Source: RUG369 sp050949645 (GTDB taxonomy: Bacteria; Planctomycetota; Planctomycetia; Pirellulales; Thermoguttaceae). Taken from it: DNA of 64,000 nucleotides. The DNA is taken from the NCBI GenBank assembly GCA_050949645.1, contig JBMNGC010000001.1, positions 62,001 to 126,000 on the forward strand, in the 5' to 3' direction. Below, piece after piece: positions 35,084 to 44,369 of this stretch (the first letter of the stretch is position 1; the number at the start of each line of letters is the position of its first letter). Both the position numbers and the translations under genes were made by a program. Below the pieces are notes generated by a model. The model was given only the letters and a program-made list of their open reading frames with translations, was not told the origin of the DNA and ran no database searches.

Positions 35084-38000
35084 ATGTCTGAAAACATCAA
35101 CGATTTTAGCGCAGTCAAGATTAGCCTGACCAATCCAAAAAAGATTCGGGAGCAATCCCACGGCGAGGTCAAGAAGGCTGAGACCGTTAACTACCGTACC
35201 TTTAAGCCTGAGAAAGACGGGCTTTTCTGCGAGAGAATCTTCGGTCCTACTAAGGACTACGAATGCTCCTGCGGCAAGTATCGCGGGATGAAGTACAAGT
35301 CAACGACCTGCGAACACTGCGGCGTTCAGGTCACCCAACGCAAGGTTCGCCGTAAGCGAATGGGGCATATCGAGCTCGCGGCGCCGGTTGTTCACATCTG
35401 GTTCTTCAAGGCGGCGTCGAGCCGACTTGCGACGCTTCTTGCCATGAAAGCGTCGAGCTTGGAAAAAGTTGTCTATTTCCAAGATTACGTCGTGACGGAT
35501 CCCGGCAACATGTCCGAGCTCGAGGTTGGGCAGACGCTTACCGAGGCGGAATATCGCGAGCATAAGGAAGAACCGGGCGCGGAATTCGAGGCGGAGATGG
35601 GCGCGGAGGCGATCCGCAAACTGCTCCGTAGGCTCGACCTTGTCGCGCTTTCTCACAAGCTCCGCGAGAATATCGCGAAGACGAAATCGCGCCAGAGGCG
35701 GAAGGATTACGTCAGTCGTCTGCGACTTGTCGACGTTCTGCGACGTTGTCGTCACGAGAACAAGCCGGAGTGGATGGTGCTCGACGTTATTCCGGTTATT
35801 CCGCCCGATCTGCGTCCTCTCGTGATGCTCGAGTCGGGTTCATTCGCCGTTTCTGACGTTAACGACCTCTATCGACGCATTATCAACCGTAACTTACGCC
35901 TCCGCAAACTTCTCGATTTCAACTCTCCGGACGTGATCGTCCGCAACGAGAAGCGAATGTTGCAGCAGGCGGTCGACGCGCTCTTCGATAATCAGCGCTG
36001 CCATCGTCAGATTCTTGGCAGCAACAACCGCGCGCTTAAGTCCCTGACCGACATGATTAAGGGTAAACAGGGTCGATTCCGCGAGAACCTCCTTGGTAAA
36101 CGCGTCGACTATTCCGCGCGAAGCGTTATCGTCGTTGGTCCGCACTTGCGCTTGCACCAGTGCGGTCTGCCGAAGCCGATCGCTCTTGAGCTTTATCAGC
36201 CGTTCATTATTCGTCAGCTCAGGAATCTTGGACTCGCCGATACGATTAAGAGCGCGAAGAAGATGCTGGAGCGCCGCGACGTCGAGGTCTGGGACATTCT
36301 TGAACAGGTGATCCAGAACCATCCCGTTTTGCTCAACCGCGCGCCGACTCTTCACCGTATGGGGATCCAGGCGTTTGAACCGTTGCTCGTAGAAGGCAAC
36401 GCCATTAAGCTTCACCCGCTGGTCTGCAAAGGATTTAATGCGGACTTCGACGGCGACCAGATGGCGGTTCACCTTCCTCTCTCGATCGAGGCGCAGGTCG
36501 AAGCGCATACCTTGATGCTTTCGACGAACAATATTTTCAGCCCTGCGAGCGGTAAACCGATTATCAGTCCGTCCCAGGACATTGTCATGGGATGCTTTTA
36601 CATCACGATGGATCCGCTCCCGGAAGTCCTCGGCGAGGGCATGGTCTTCTCGTCGATCGACGAGGTCATGCTCGCGTATTCCCTCGGAAAGGTTCACCTC
36701 AACGCGCGCATTCAGGTTCGGATGGAGGAGACGCGCTATCTTAAGGATAAGGTCCGGAAAAAGGTCCGCGTCCAGCAAGAGGACGGAACTTACGCCGTAG
36801 AGACGCGCGACGTCACGATCGACGGCGGCAAGCTTTTCGAAACCACCCCAGGGCGCATCCTCTTTAATCAGATCGTTCCTGATAACTCCCCCTACTATAA
36901 CATTCCTCAGACGTCGAGAGAACTCGGTAAGGTCATTAGCGACTGCTATGCTCTTCACGGACGTCGCGCGACGATCGACCTCCTCGACCGCATGATGCGT
37001 CTTGGCTTCGAGGAATCGACGCGGAGCGGACTTTCCTTCTCGACCGACGATCTCATTACGCCGAGAGATAAGGACGAGATTCTTGCGCGCGCCGACAGGG
37101 AGGTCGCGGACCTTCAGTTGGCGGCGGAACAGGGTTTGATCACAGAAGAATCGCGTTACAGTCAGGCGCTTGACATTTGGTCCAATGCGAACGCAGAAAT
37201 CACGGCGAAGATGCTTGAGACCTTTAGGAACGACGTTCACAAGACCGAAGAGGAAGCGCAGGAGGCAGGCGACCTTAAGCGACGTAAGATTGGGTACGTT
37301 AACCCGGTCTATTTGATGTCGTTCTCGGGCGCTCGAGGCGGTAACGAACAGATTCGTCAGCTTGCCGGTATGCGCGGACTTATGGCGAAGCCTAACGGCG
37401 CGCTTATCGAGACGCCTATTAAGGCGAACTTCCTCGAAGGCCTTACCGTTCTGGAATACTTCTCCTCGACGCACGGCGCGCGTAAAGGACTTTCCGACAC
37501 GGCTCTTAAGACCGCCGACTCGGGTTATATGACGCGTAAACTCGCCGACGTCGCGCAGAACTGCATCGTTACGGAATTCGATTGCGGCACGAGCGAGGGC
37601 GTCTTGAAGGAAGCGAGCCCCGAATTCAACATTAAGCTCTCCGAGCTTATCGTCGGTCGCGTTCCTTGCCAGTCGATTACGACGATCAACGACGAGGTCA
37701 TCGTTAAGAAGGACGAACTGATCACGCCTGAGATTGCGCGTCGAATCGAAGAAGAGATGCATCTCACAAGGCTTAAGGTGCGTAGTCCGCTCACTTGCAA
37801 ATCGAAAGACGGCGTGTGCTCCCTCTGCTATGGCTCCGACCTGTCGACGGGCGAGATTGTCGAGGAAGGGATGGCGGTCGGCATCATTGCGGCTCAGTCC
37901 ATCGGCGAGCCTGGCACGCAGCTGACGATGCGTACGTTCCATATCGGCGGCGTGGGTCAGCATACTGCTGAAGAAAGTGAAATCCGGACGAAATTCGCCG

Positions 38001-39592
38001 GTAGCATCCGGTTTGCCGACGACTTCCAGGTCGTCGAGACGCGTGAAAGAGACTCGGAACCGACCAAACTTCTGGCGCTTAAGAGCGGCGACGTCAAGAT
38101 TTGCAATAGCCGCGGTTATGATCGCGAATCCTACACGATTCCGGAAGGCGCCGAGCTGAAGGTAACCGACGGTCAGAAGGTTAATGTCGGCGATACGATC
38201 GCCACCTTCGATCCTCATACGAAGCTGGTTATCGCGCACCACTCCGGTATTGTGAAGTTCCACGAAATTATCGAAGGCGAGACGGCTAAGTACGTAGAAG
38301 ACGCCGAAAGCGGCAACCAGTTCCTGACGATTTCCGAGATCAGGGGCGAGCGACGACCCTCGATTGAGATTGTCTCGTCCGACGGTCTTAACTCCTTTGA
38401 GAATATAAATTTGCCGAGTAAGTCGACGATCGCGGTTAAGGACAAACAGCCTGTCGAGCGCGGCGCCATACTCGCGCGCATGCCGATGGCGGCGGGAGGT
38501 TCCGCGGATATTACGTCCGGTCTTCCGCGCGTTACGGAGATTTTCGAAGCGCGTAAGCCGAAAGACCCCGCCGTTATGGCGGAAATTGACGGCGTCGTCG
38601 AGATTCTCGAGAAGCCGCGTCATGGCAAGAAGGTTGTTATCGTTCGTAACGAAGAGGCCGGCGAGATCGAAGCGCGCGAGCATGAGGTTCCGAAGAATAA
38701 GCGGATCCTCGTCACCACGGGCGATCGCGTCAGGCGCGGCGAAGCGATAACGGACGGGCTGCTCGTGCCGCAGGATATCCTTGCTATTAACGGCGAGGCG
38801 GCGGTTCAAAAATATCTCGTCAACGAAGTGCAGAAGGTCTATCGCGGTCAAAACGTAACGATCAACGACAAGCACGTTGAGATCATTGTCTCAAGGATGC
38901 TCCGTCGCGTTTCGGTCGAAGACGGCGGCGATACGGATATGCTCCAAGGCGATATGCTCGATCGCGCAGAATTCCAGAGTCGCAACGAAGATCTCAAGGG
39001 TAAGGTCAGGATCGACGAGCCTGGCGATACGGGCTATGTTAAGGGCGATATCGTTCCGAAGCTCGACGTCGACATGCGAAACGAGCAACTCGCGGAAGAA
39101 GATCCTGACGCCGCGCAGGCGAAATACGCGACGCCGATCAAAGCGCGTTGCAAATCGCAAATTCTTGGCATTACCAAGGCCGCGGTCCAGAGCGATTCCT
39201 TCCTGTCCGCCGCAAGCTTCCAGGAAACGACGAAAGTCTTGACTGAAGCCGCGCTTGCGTACAAGGTCGACCGACTCGTCGGACTCAAAGAGAACGTCAT
39301 CGTCGGTCGCCTCATCCCAGCGGGCACCGGGTTCAGCGAGTATCAGAAGGCCGAGTGTCGTTATGCCAACGGTCAGCTCGAACTTGGCGGCATTACCGTT
39401 TCGGACTCTGATGCGAGCGTCAATATGACGTTGCTCGACGACGTCTCCGAGTCCAGCGTGAACAAGATTCTAGGCTTCAACAACGTCCCCGAGGACGCGT
39501 TGAGCGGCGATCCGCTCCAAGACGACGGCGCATTTTTTGGAGCCGAAGATGATGAAGAAGCCTTCTTTGATCCCTCAGGCGACGATGAATGA
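35084..39592 (+). CDS. rpoC: DNA-directed RNA polymerase beta' subunit
   Basis: 1502 residues. The N-terminal zinc site is ECSCGKYRG then TTCEHCGVQV; the catalytic NADFDGDQMAVHLPL with its three Asp near residue 455 is intact; the trigger-loop region includes GARGGNEQIRQLAGMRGLM; a second zinc set is CGTSEG, CKSKDGVCSLCYG. I start at the ATG 35084 (MSENIND), which matches the family start; an in-frame ATG at 35000 would add 28 unusual residues. The tail is very acidic. A terminator follows about 60 bases after the stop. Confidence 0.97.
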   Translation: MSENINDFSAVKISLTNPKKIREQSHGEVKKAETVNYRTFKPEKDGLFCERIFGPTKDYECSCGKYRGMKYKSTTCEHCGVQVTQRKVRRKRMGHIELAAPVVHIWFFKAASSRLATLLAMKASSLEKVVYFQDYVVTDPGNMSELEVGQTLTEAEYREHKEEPGAEFEAEMGAEAIRKLLRRLDLVALSHKLRENIAKTKSRQRRKDYVSRLRLVDVLRRCRHENKPEWMVLDVIPVIPPDLRPLVMLESGSFAVSDVNDLYRRIINRNLRLRKLLDFNSPDVIVRNEKRMLQQAVDALFDNQRCHRQILGSNNRALKSLTDMIKGKQGRFRENLLGKRVDYSARSVIVVGPHLRLHQCGLPKPIALELYQPFIIRQLRNLGLADTIKSAKKMLERRDVEVWDILEQVIQNHPVLLNRAPTLHRMGIQAFEPLLVEGNAIKLHPLVCKGFNADFDGDQMAVHLPLSIEAQVEAHTLMLSTNNIFSPASGKPIISPSQDIVMGCFYITMDPLPEVLGEGMVFSSIDEVMLAYSLGKVHLNARIQVRMEETRYLKDKVRKKVRVQQEDGTYAVETRDVTIDGGKLFETTPGRILFNQIVPDNSPYYNIPQTSRELGKVISDCYALHGRRATIDLLDRMMRLGFEESTRSGLSFSTDDLITPRDKDEILARADREVADLQLAAEQGLITEESRYSQALDIWSNANAEITAKMLETFRNDVHKTEEEAQEAGDLKRRKIGYVNPVYLMSFSGARGGNEQIRQLAGMRGLMAKPNGALIETPIKANFLEGLTVLEYFSSTHGARKGLSDTALKTADSGYMTRKLADVAQNCIVTEFDCGTSEGVLKEASPEFNIKLSELIVGRVPCQSITTINDEVIVKKDELITPEIARRIEEEMHLTRLKVRSPLTCKSKDGVCSLCYGSDLSTGEIVEEGMAVGIIAAQSIGEPGTQLTMRTFHIGGVGQHTAEESEIRTKFAGSIRFADDFQVVETRERDSEPTKLLALKSGDVKICNSRGYDRESYTIPEGAELKVTDGQKVNVGDTIATFDPHTKLVIAHHSGIVKFHEIIEGETAKYVEDAESGNQFLTISEIRGERRPSIEIVSSDGLNSFENINLPSKSTIAVKDKQPVERGAILARMPMAAGGSADITSGLPRVTEIFEARKPKDPAVMAEIDGVVEILEKPRHGKKVVIVRNEEAGEIEAREHEVPKNKRILVTTGDRVRRGEAITDGLLVPQDILAINGEAAVQKYLVNEVQKVYRGQNVTINDKHVEIIVSRMLRRVSVEDGGDTDMLQGDMLDRAEFQSRNEDLKGKVRIDEPGDTGYVKGDIVPKLDVDMRNEQLAEEDPDAAQAKYATPIKARCKSQILGITKAAVQSDSFLSAASFQETTKVLTEAALAYKVDRLVGLKENVIVGRLIPAGTGFSEYQKAECRYANGQLELGGITVSDSDASVNMTLLDDVSESSVNKILGFNNVPEDALSGDPLQDDGAFFGAEDDEEAFFDPSGDDE

Positions 39593-39653
39593 GATAACTC
39601 GTAAACGTCGAACGCCGACGACTCGTTCCGAGTTGCGTTAATCGCAGACCGTT

Positions 39654-39693
39654 AGCCCCCTGAATCCGCCTTGCTCGGTTCAGGGGGCTTTTT
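39654..39693 (+). terminator. rpoBC terminator
   Basis: A perfect 11-bp stem (39654-39664 with 39679-39689) followed by five Ts. Confidence 0.9.
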
Positions 39694-39785
39694 CAGGTAT
39701 AAAACGCGTTCCGATCACCCCGACTGAAGGGGCGGAGTTTCGCCAAGATCGCAACGGCGTCGACCGTTAAACCGCTCGATAAAAA

Positions 39786-41465
39786 ATGACGCAAGTATAC
39801 CGTATTACGTTCCTCGACGGCGACCGTCGGATCGAAGCGACGGCGACGGCAGGAGAGACGATCTCCGACGTCGTCCGACGCGAAGGGTTTGATCTCAACC
39901 TTGAGTGCGGCGGACGCGGCGTGTGTCGACGGTGCGCGCTCCCGATCCAGGCGCCAGGCGAAGCCGCGCCGACAATGCGCCTTGCATGTCAGTTTCGCAT
40001 CGATCGCGACGGAATTGTTGCGAAAGTTTCGTCGCCGGCAGTCGACACAGGGGCGTCTGGTGAGACGTTGACTCTAGGGAATCGACCCGAAGCGTCGCGC
40101 GACGCGATATCCCCAACAGAGCGGGACGGCGCTCTGGGGTGCGCGGTTGACCTTGGTACGACGACGCTCGAATGCGCGCTTGTCTCCCTTGCGACTGGGC
40201 GCATCCTCGCGACCGCGTCGCGCCGTAACCCTCAAGCGGCCTTTGGGCGCGACGTTATTTCACGGATCGCCGCCGTTTCGTCGGGCAGCGCCCCTCGCAT
40301 GCGCGAGCTCGTCTGCGAGACGCTCGGCGAGATGACGCATAGGCTCGCGGCGCAGATCGGCGCTGAAACATCTCAAATCGAAGACGTCGTCGTTGCGGGC
40401 AACACAACGATGGAGTTTCTTTTCACGGGCCGAGACGCGACGCCGCTGGGAGTCGCGCCATTTGAGGTTGGCGATCGCGTCTTCGCGACGCGTCGCACGA
40501 GCGAATTTCCCTGGCGCGTTCACTTCGCCGAAAACGCTCGCGTACGCATATTCCCCGTCTTCTCTGCCTTTGTCGGCGGCGATATAGTCGCTGGCTTCGA
40601 GCGATTACGCGCGTCGGGCGTCTTTGACGACGGCGCGACGCTGTTCCTCGACGTCGGCACCAACGGCGAAACGATTCTTGCCGCAAACGGTCGATTTTAC
40701 GCGACTTCTACCGCTGCGGGACCGGCGTTTGAGGGCGCGGAGATTACGCAGGGTTCCCTTGCGATACCGGGCGCTGTCTCGCGAATCGATTATTGCGTCC
40801 GTCGAAGCTATTCTGAAGATTTCTGGCGTCCGCAAACGATCGACGACTTGCCCGCGACGAGCGTTTGCGGCTCGGGACTCGTCGACGCGCTTGCGGGTTT
40901 TCTTGACTACGGGGTCGTTGCGCCTTCTGGTCGCCTGGCGTCTTCCGGCGCGCCTTCGATTCTCGAGGAGTTTCGCGAGGAACTGAGTCTCCGGTTACGC
41001 GGAGAAGGCAGACGTCGCGCGGCGTTAATTTCGCGTCTGGAAGAACGCGAGACGACGGGCGGAGTCTGGCTTGAGCAGAAGGACGTTCGACAGGCTCAGC
41101 TGGCGATCGCCGCGATGAAGACGGGACAAAGGCTCCTGATGCGGTCCGCGGGATTTGAGGAAGCGTCCCTCGCTCGGATTCGTCTTGCGGGCACATTTGG
41201 CGGCGCGCTTAATTCGAAGTCCGCCGGTCGAGTGGGAATGTTTCCCAACATACGGTCGGGAGACGTCGAATATTGCGGCAATACGTCGCTTCTCGGAGCG
41301 ATCGACGTTCTTACCGGCAAGATTAATCTCAAACGTCTTGAGGATTCCCTCAATCTCGTCGAGACGGTTGACCTTGCCGCTATACCAGACTTCAATGATT
41401 TCTTCGCCTTATGCGGACGCTTTCCAACCGCTGAAGAAATTGGTAGTTACGGCGATTTTCTTTAA
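39786..41465 (+). CDS. ASKHA-domain reductive activator of corrinoid proteins (RACo/DUF4445 type)
   Basis: Such proteins use ATP to reduce inactive Co(II) corrinoids to Co(I) in methyltransferase systems. 559 residues. An N-terminal [2Fe-2S] domain (LECGGRGVCRRCALPI, later LACQ) is followed by the actin-like ATPase: GCAVDLGTTTLECALVS, VVVAGNTTMEFLFTG, FLDVGTNGETILA, SVCGSGLVDALAGFL and LAGTFGGALNSKSAGRVGM. It should work with corrinoid methyltransferases encoded elsewhere; none is adjacent, and the only hint in the window is the UroD-family gene at 2.8 kb. No clear Shine-Dalgarno element precedes the ATG. Confidence 0.85.
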   Translation: MTQVYRITFLDGDRRIEATATAGETISDVVRREGFDLNLECGGRGVCRRCALPIQAPGEAAPTMRLACQFRIDRDGIVAKVSSPAVDTGASGETLTLGNRPEASRDAISPTERDGALGCAVDLGTTTLECALVSLATGRILATASRRNPQAAFGRDVISRIAAVSSGSAPRMRELVCETLGEMTHRLAAQIGAETSQIEDVVVAGNTTMEFLFTGRDATPLGVAPFEVGDRVFATRRTSEFPWRVHFAENARVRIFPVFSAFVGGDIVAGFERLRASGVFDDGATLFLDVGTNGETILAANGRFYATSTAAGPAFEGAEITQGSLAIPGAVSRIDYCVRRSYSEDFWRPQTIDDLPATSVCGSGLVDALAGFLDYGVVAPSGRLASSGAPSILEEFREELSLRLRGEGRRRAALISRLEERETTGGVWLEQKDVRQAQLAIAAMKTGQRLLMRSAGFEEASLARIRLAGTFGGALNSKSAGRVGMFPNIRSGDVEYCGNTSLLGAIDVLTGKINLKRLEDSLNLVETVDLAAIPDFNDFFALCGRFPTAEEIGSYGDFL

Positions 41466-41498
41466 GATCTGACATGTCCAGAAAACGTTGTTTTATTA

Positions 41499-41560
41499 AT
41501 TGCTAACATTTCGTGAAAAAAAGTTGACAATCGACGTCGTCGAGTTAGAATGAGCGCTCA
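41499..41560 (+). promoter_or_regulatory. Predicted BirA operator and promoter of the biotin operon
   Basis: The inverted repeat ATTGCTAAC (41499-41507), 15 bases, GTTGACAAT (41523-41531) matches the TTGTTAAC-N15-GTTAACAA biotin operator at 7 of 8 positions per half-site. The right half overlaps the -35 TTGACA (41524-41529); the -10 TAGAAT (41546-41551) follows after 16 bases. A perfect palindrome TGAGCGCTCA (41551-41560) sits at the start of transcription. Confidence 0.8.
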
Positions 41561-41572
41561 TGGGAGAACAGC

Positions 41573-42592
41573 ATGATGGGCGCTAAAAATTCGTTGTTGG
41601 CATATCTTGAAGCGAACAGAGGCGAGTTCTGTTCTGGCGAAGAAATTTCCAAGAAATTAGGCGTTTCGCGGACGATGGTTTGGAAGCGCGTCAAGGAATT
41701 GCAGTCGCAGGGGTATCTAATAACGGCGACGCGCAATCGCGGGTATATGCTTGAAGAAGAGACGGACATATTATCTGCCGAAGGGATCGCAAAATACCTT
41801 GTCGGTCCAGCGTCTGACTTGAAAATCGAAGTTGTCGACGAAACGGAATCGACGAATCTCGATCTTCGCAGGCGAGCGGAACAGGGGGCGCACGAAGGGC
41901 TTGTTCTTCTCGCACGTCGGCAGACTGCCGGGCGTGGTCGACGCGGACGCGGGTTCTATTCGCCCGATTCTGGAATCTATCTGAGCCTGTTGCTGCGGCC
42001 GACTGGCGTGCCCGCGACGCCTGCGCTGCTCTTTACGACGATCACGGCTATCGCTGTCTGCGAAGCGATTGAGGCGTTTGAACCAGGGTTTGAAGCGCGA
42101 GTTAAGTGGGTTAACGACATAATTTTCCGTGGACGCAAGGTTTGTGGGATTCTAACGGATGGCCACGTTTCGATGGAGAACATGGCTTTGGAATACATGG
42201 TCGTTGGGGTCGGCGCCAATCTTTATCGTCCAGACGACGATTTCCCGGCGTCGCTCCAAGGAATTGCGGGCGCTATCAGCGAAACGTCCCGTGGCGATGG
42301 CAAGAATAGGTTTGTTGCCGAATTTCTCAATCGATTTACTCACCGAAGACTTAAGAACGATTCTGCGGACGATCTTGAGCAATATCGCAAAAGACTGCTC
42401 GGACGTGGACGTAAGGCGACTATTTGCCTTCCTAGCGGTAAAAAACGAGACGCAACGATTATCGACGTCGACGATAAATATCGGTTGATTGTGGAATATG
42501 ACGACGGAACGCGCGAACATCTGGCTTTCGGCGAGATTTCTGCGCGACCGAACGAGCTGCTTGATCCGTCGGAGAGGTTGACTCAAGGGTAA
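41573..42592 (+). CDS. birA: Bifunctional biotin ligase and biotin operon repressor BirA
   Basis: 339 residues. An N-terminal winged helix (EEISKKLGVSRTMVWKRVKE, residues 20-40) binds DNA. The ligase core has ESTNLDLRRRAEQGAH, the biotinyl-AMP loop GRGRRGRGFYSPDSGIYLSL and KWVNDIIFRGRKVCGIL. It joins biotin to the carboxylase carrier protein and, with biotinyl-AMP bound, would block the operator at 41499-41531 and thereby its own operon. GGGAG stands 6 bases before the first ATG. It is first in birA-bioB-bioD-bioA. Confidence 0.95.
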   Translation: MMGAKNSLLAYLEANRGEFCSGEEISKKLGVSRTMVWKRVKELQSQGYLITATRNRGYMLEEETDILSAEGIAKYLVGPASDLKIEVVDETESTNLDLRRRAEQGAHEGLVLLARRQTAGRGRRGRGFYSPDSGIYLSLLLRPTGVPATPALLFTTITAIAVCEAIEAFEPGFEARVKWVNDIIFRGRKVCGILTDGHVSMENMALEYMVVGVGANLYRPDDDFPASLQGIAGAISETSRGDGKNRFVAEFLNRFTHRRLKNDSADDLEQYRKRLLGRGRKATICLPSGKKRDATIIDVDDKYRLIVEYDDGTREHLAFGEISARPNELLDPSERLTQG

Positions 42593-42630
42593 CGGCGTTC
42601 TAGTTTTTAAACCTCTATTTGCAAAAAGAC

Positions 42631-43626
42631 ATGAAAAATTCTGACTCAAACTTTGTCGAGGGCCTACGAGACCAGGTTTTTACGGGGCGGCCGACGACGC
42701 GCGAGGAGGCGCTGCGCCTTTACGACGCGCCGCTAGAGATTCTCGCAGAGAACGCCGACATGATACGCCAACGATTTTGCGGCAATGATTTCGACCTATG
42801 CGCGATCGTCAATGCAAAGAGCGGTCGATGTCATGAAAACTGTAAATTCTGCGCGCAATCGTCGCATTATCCAACCGATTGCGAGGTCTTTCCTCTCATT
42901 TCGGTCGACGCGATGGTCGAAGAAGCGAAGCGCGTCTGGTCCAAGGGAGTGTTACGTTTTTCGTTCGTGACGTCGGGACGTAAGATTTCGTCAGAGGAGC
43001 TTGACGCGATCTGCGAGGCTGCGCGTCGGATACGCAACGAAACGCAGCTTGAGGTTTGCGGGTCGCTTGGGCTGCTTACGGAGCAGGAGTTCAAACGTCT
43101 CTTCGACGCGGGACTTACGCGTATTCACAATAACCTGGAGACGTCGCGGCGTTTCTTTCCGCAAATCTGCACGACGCACACGTACGACGATAAGATCGCC
43201 GCGCTTCGAGCCGCTCGCAGCGCCGGCATGTCTCTTTGCAGCGGAGGAATCTTTGGGCTCGGCGAGACGCCCGAGGACCGCGTCGATATGGCGATGACGT
43301 TGCGCGAGCTGGGCGTCAAGAGCGTGCCGATCAATATTTTCGTCGCGATACCGGGCTCGCCTCTTTCGAGGCCGACGTTAAAGTCTCTTACGAGCGCCGA
43401 CGCCAAACGTATCGTCGCCGTTTACCGTTTTATCCTTCCGGACGCCTCTATTCGACTTGCCGGCGGTCGTAAGCTACTCGAAGATAAAGGATTTGGATGT
43501 TTTCATTCGGGCGCCAACGCAACGATTACGGGCGATATGCTCACGACGTCCGGAATTGATATTTTGACGGACGTCAGCGCCGTTCAAAGTTTCGGTTATG
43601 AACTTAAGTTGCGCAACGATCGTTAG
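42631..43626 (+). CDS. bioB: Biotin synthase
   Basis: Radical-SAM enzyme that inserts sulfur into dethiobiotin. The SAM cluster motif is GRCHENCKFCAQSSHY (C-x3-C-x2-C). ICTTHTYDDKIAALRAARSA, SGGIFGLGETPEDRVDMA and a late GANATITGDMLTTSG are family marks, and the fourth cluster residues (Cys, Arg) lie in the barrel. About 331 residues from ATG 42631; a TTG at 42619 is possible. Spacing to birA is short, to bioD 15 bases. Confidence 0.95.
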   Translation: MKNSDSNFVEGLRDQVFTGRPTTREEALRLYDAPLEILAENADMIRQRFCGNDFDLCAIVNAKSGRCHENCKFCAQSSHYPTDCEVFPLISVDAMVEEAKRVWSKGVLRFSFVTSGRKISSEELDAICEAARRIRNETQLEVCGSLGLLTEQEFKRLFDAGLTRIHNNLETSRRFFPQICTTHTYDDKIAALRAARSAGMSLCSGGIFGLGETPEDRVDMAMTLRELGVKSVPINIFVAIPGSPLSRPTLKSLTSADAKRIVAVYRFILPDASIRLAGGRKLLEDKGFGCFHSGANATITGDMLTTSGIDILTDVSAVQSFGYELKLRNDR

Positions 43627-43641
43627 TAAGGAGGACGAGAC

Positions 43642-44325
43642 ATGAGTAAGACGCTTTTCATCGCTGGGACCGGAACAGAGATCGGTAAGACATATATTTC
43701 AGGTCTGCTCGTTAAGAAACTGCTCGAATCGGGCGTAAATGTGGGATATTACAAGGCGGCGATGAGCGGGAACGACGTTGGGGCCGACGGAAAAGTGATT
43801 CCGGGAGACGCTCTCGCAGTGAAGCGCCTTTCCGGCACAGAGCAATCCCTTGAAAGCATGTGTCCCTTCGTTTATGAAAAAGCGGTTTCGCCGCACCTCG
43901 CGTCGAAACTCGAAGGACCTCCTTTCGACGTAAGCACTGCAAAGGAAGGGTTTAAGAAGGTTTGCGCTCAATACGACTACGTCGTTGTCGAGGGCTCGGG
44001 CGGAATTGTCTGTCCGATGCGCTACGACGACAATGAACGTCTGCTCCTCGTCGATCTCATTAAGGAATGGCAGACGCCGTGTCTGACGGTCGCGCCTGCC
44101 GGCCTTGGAACGATCAACGACGTCGCGCTTACGGCATGGGCGCTGGAGGCGCGTGAGATTCCTTTGCGCGGTCTCATTTTCAACTACTGGTTAGGGGGCG
44201 CGATGGAGGAAGATAACGCGTTCATGTGCGAGGAACTTGCGAAGACGAAGATCGTCGCGAAGGTCGCGGAAGGAGCGTCGACCCTCGACGTCGATCCGGA
44301 GACCCTTAAAGCTCTTTTCCTGTGA
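43642..44325 (+). CDS. bioD: Dethiobiotin synthetase
   Basis: ATP-dependent ring closure of 7,8-diaminopelargonate, 227 residues. P-loop GTGTEIGKTYISG at the start, KAAMSG, YDYVVVEGSGGIVCPM with the substrate Glu, and a late nucleotide-binding segment. AAGGAGG lies before the ATG. Confidence 0.94.
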   Translation: MSKTLFIAGTGTEIGKTYISGLLVKKLLESGVNVGYYKAAMSGNDVGADGKVIPGDALAVKRLSGTEQSLESMCPFVYEKAVSPHLASKLEGPPFDVSTAKEGFKKVCAQYDYVVVEGSGGIVCPMRYDDNERLLLVDLIKEWQTPCLTVAPAGLGTINDVALTAWALEAREIPLRGLIFNYWLGGAMEEDNAFMCEELAKTKIVAKVAEGASTLDVDPETLKALFL

Positions 44326-44369
44326 ATGTTAAGAACTCGTATCTACTGACTCGATAGGAGGTTTATAAT

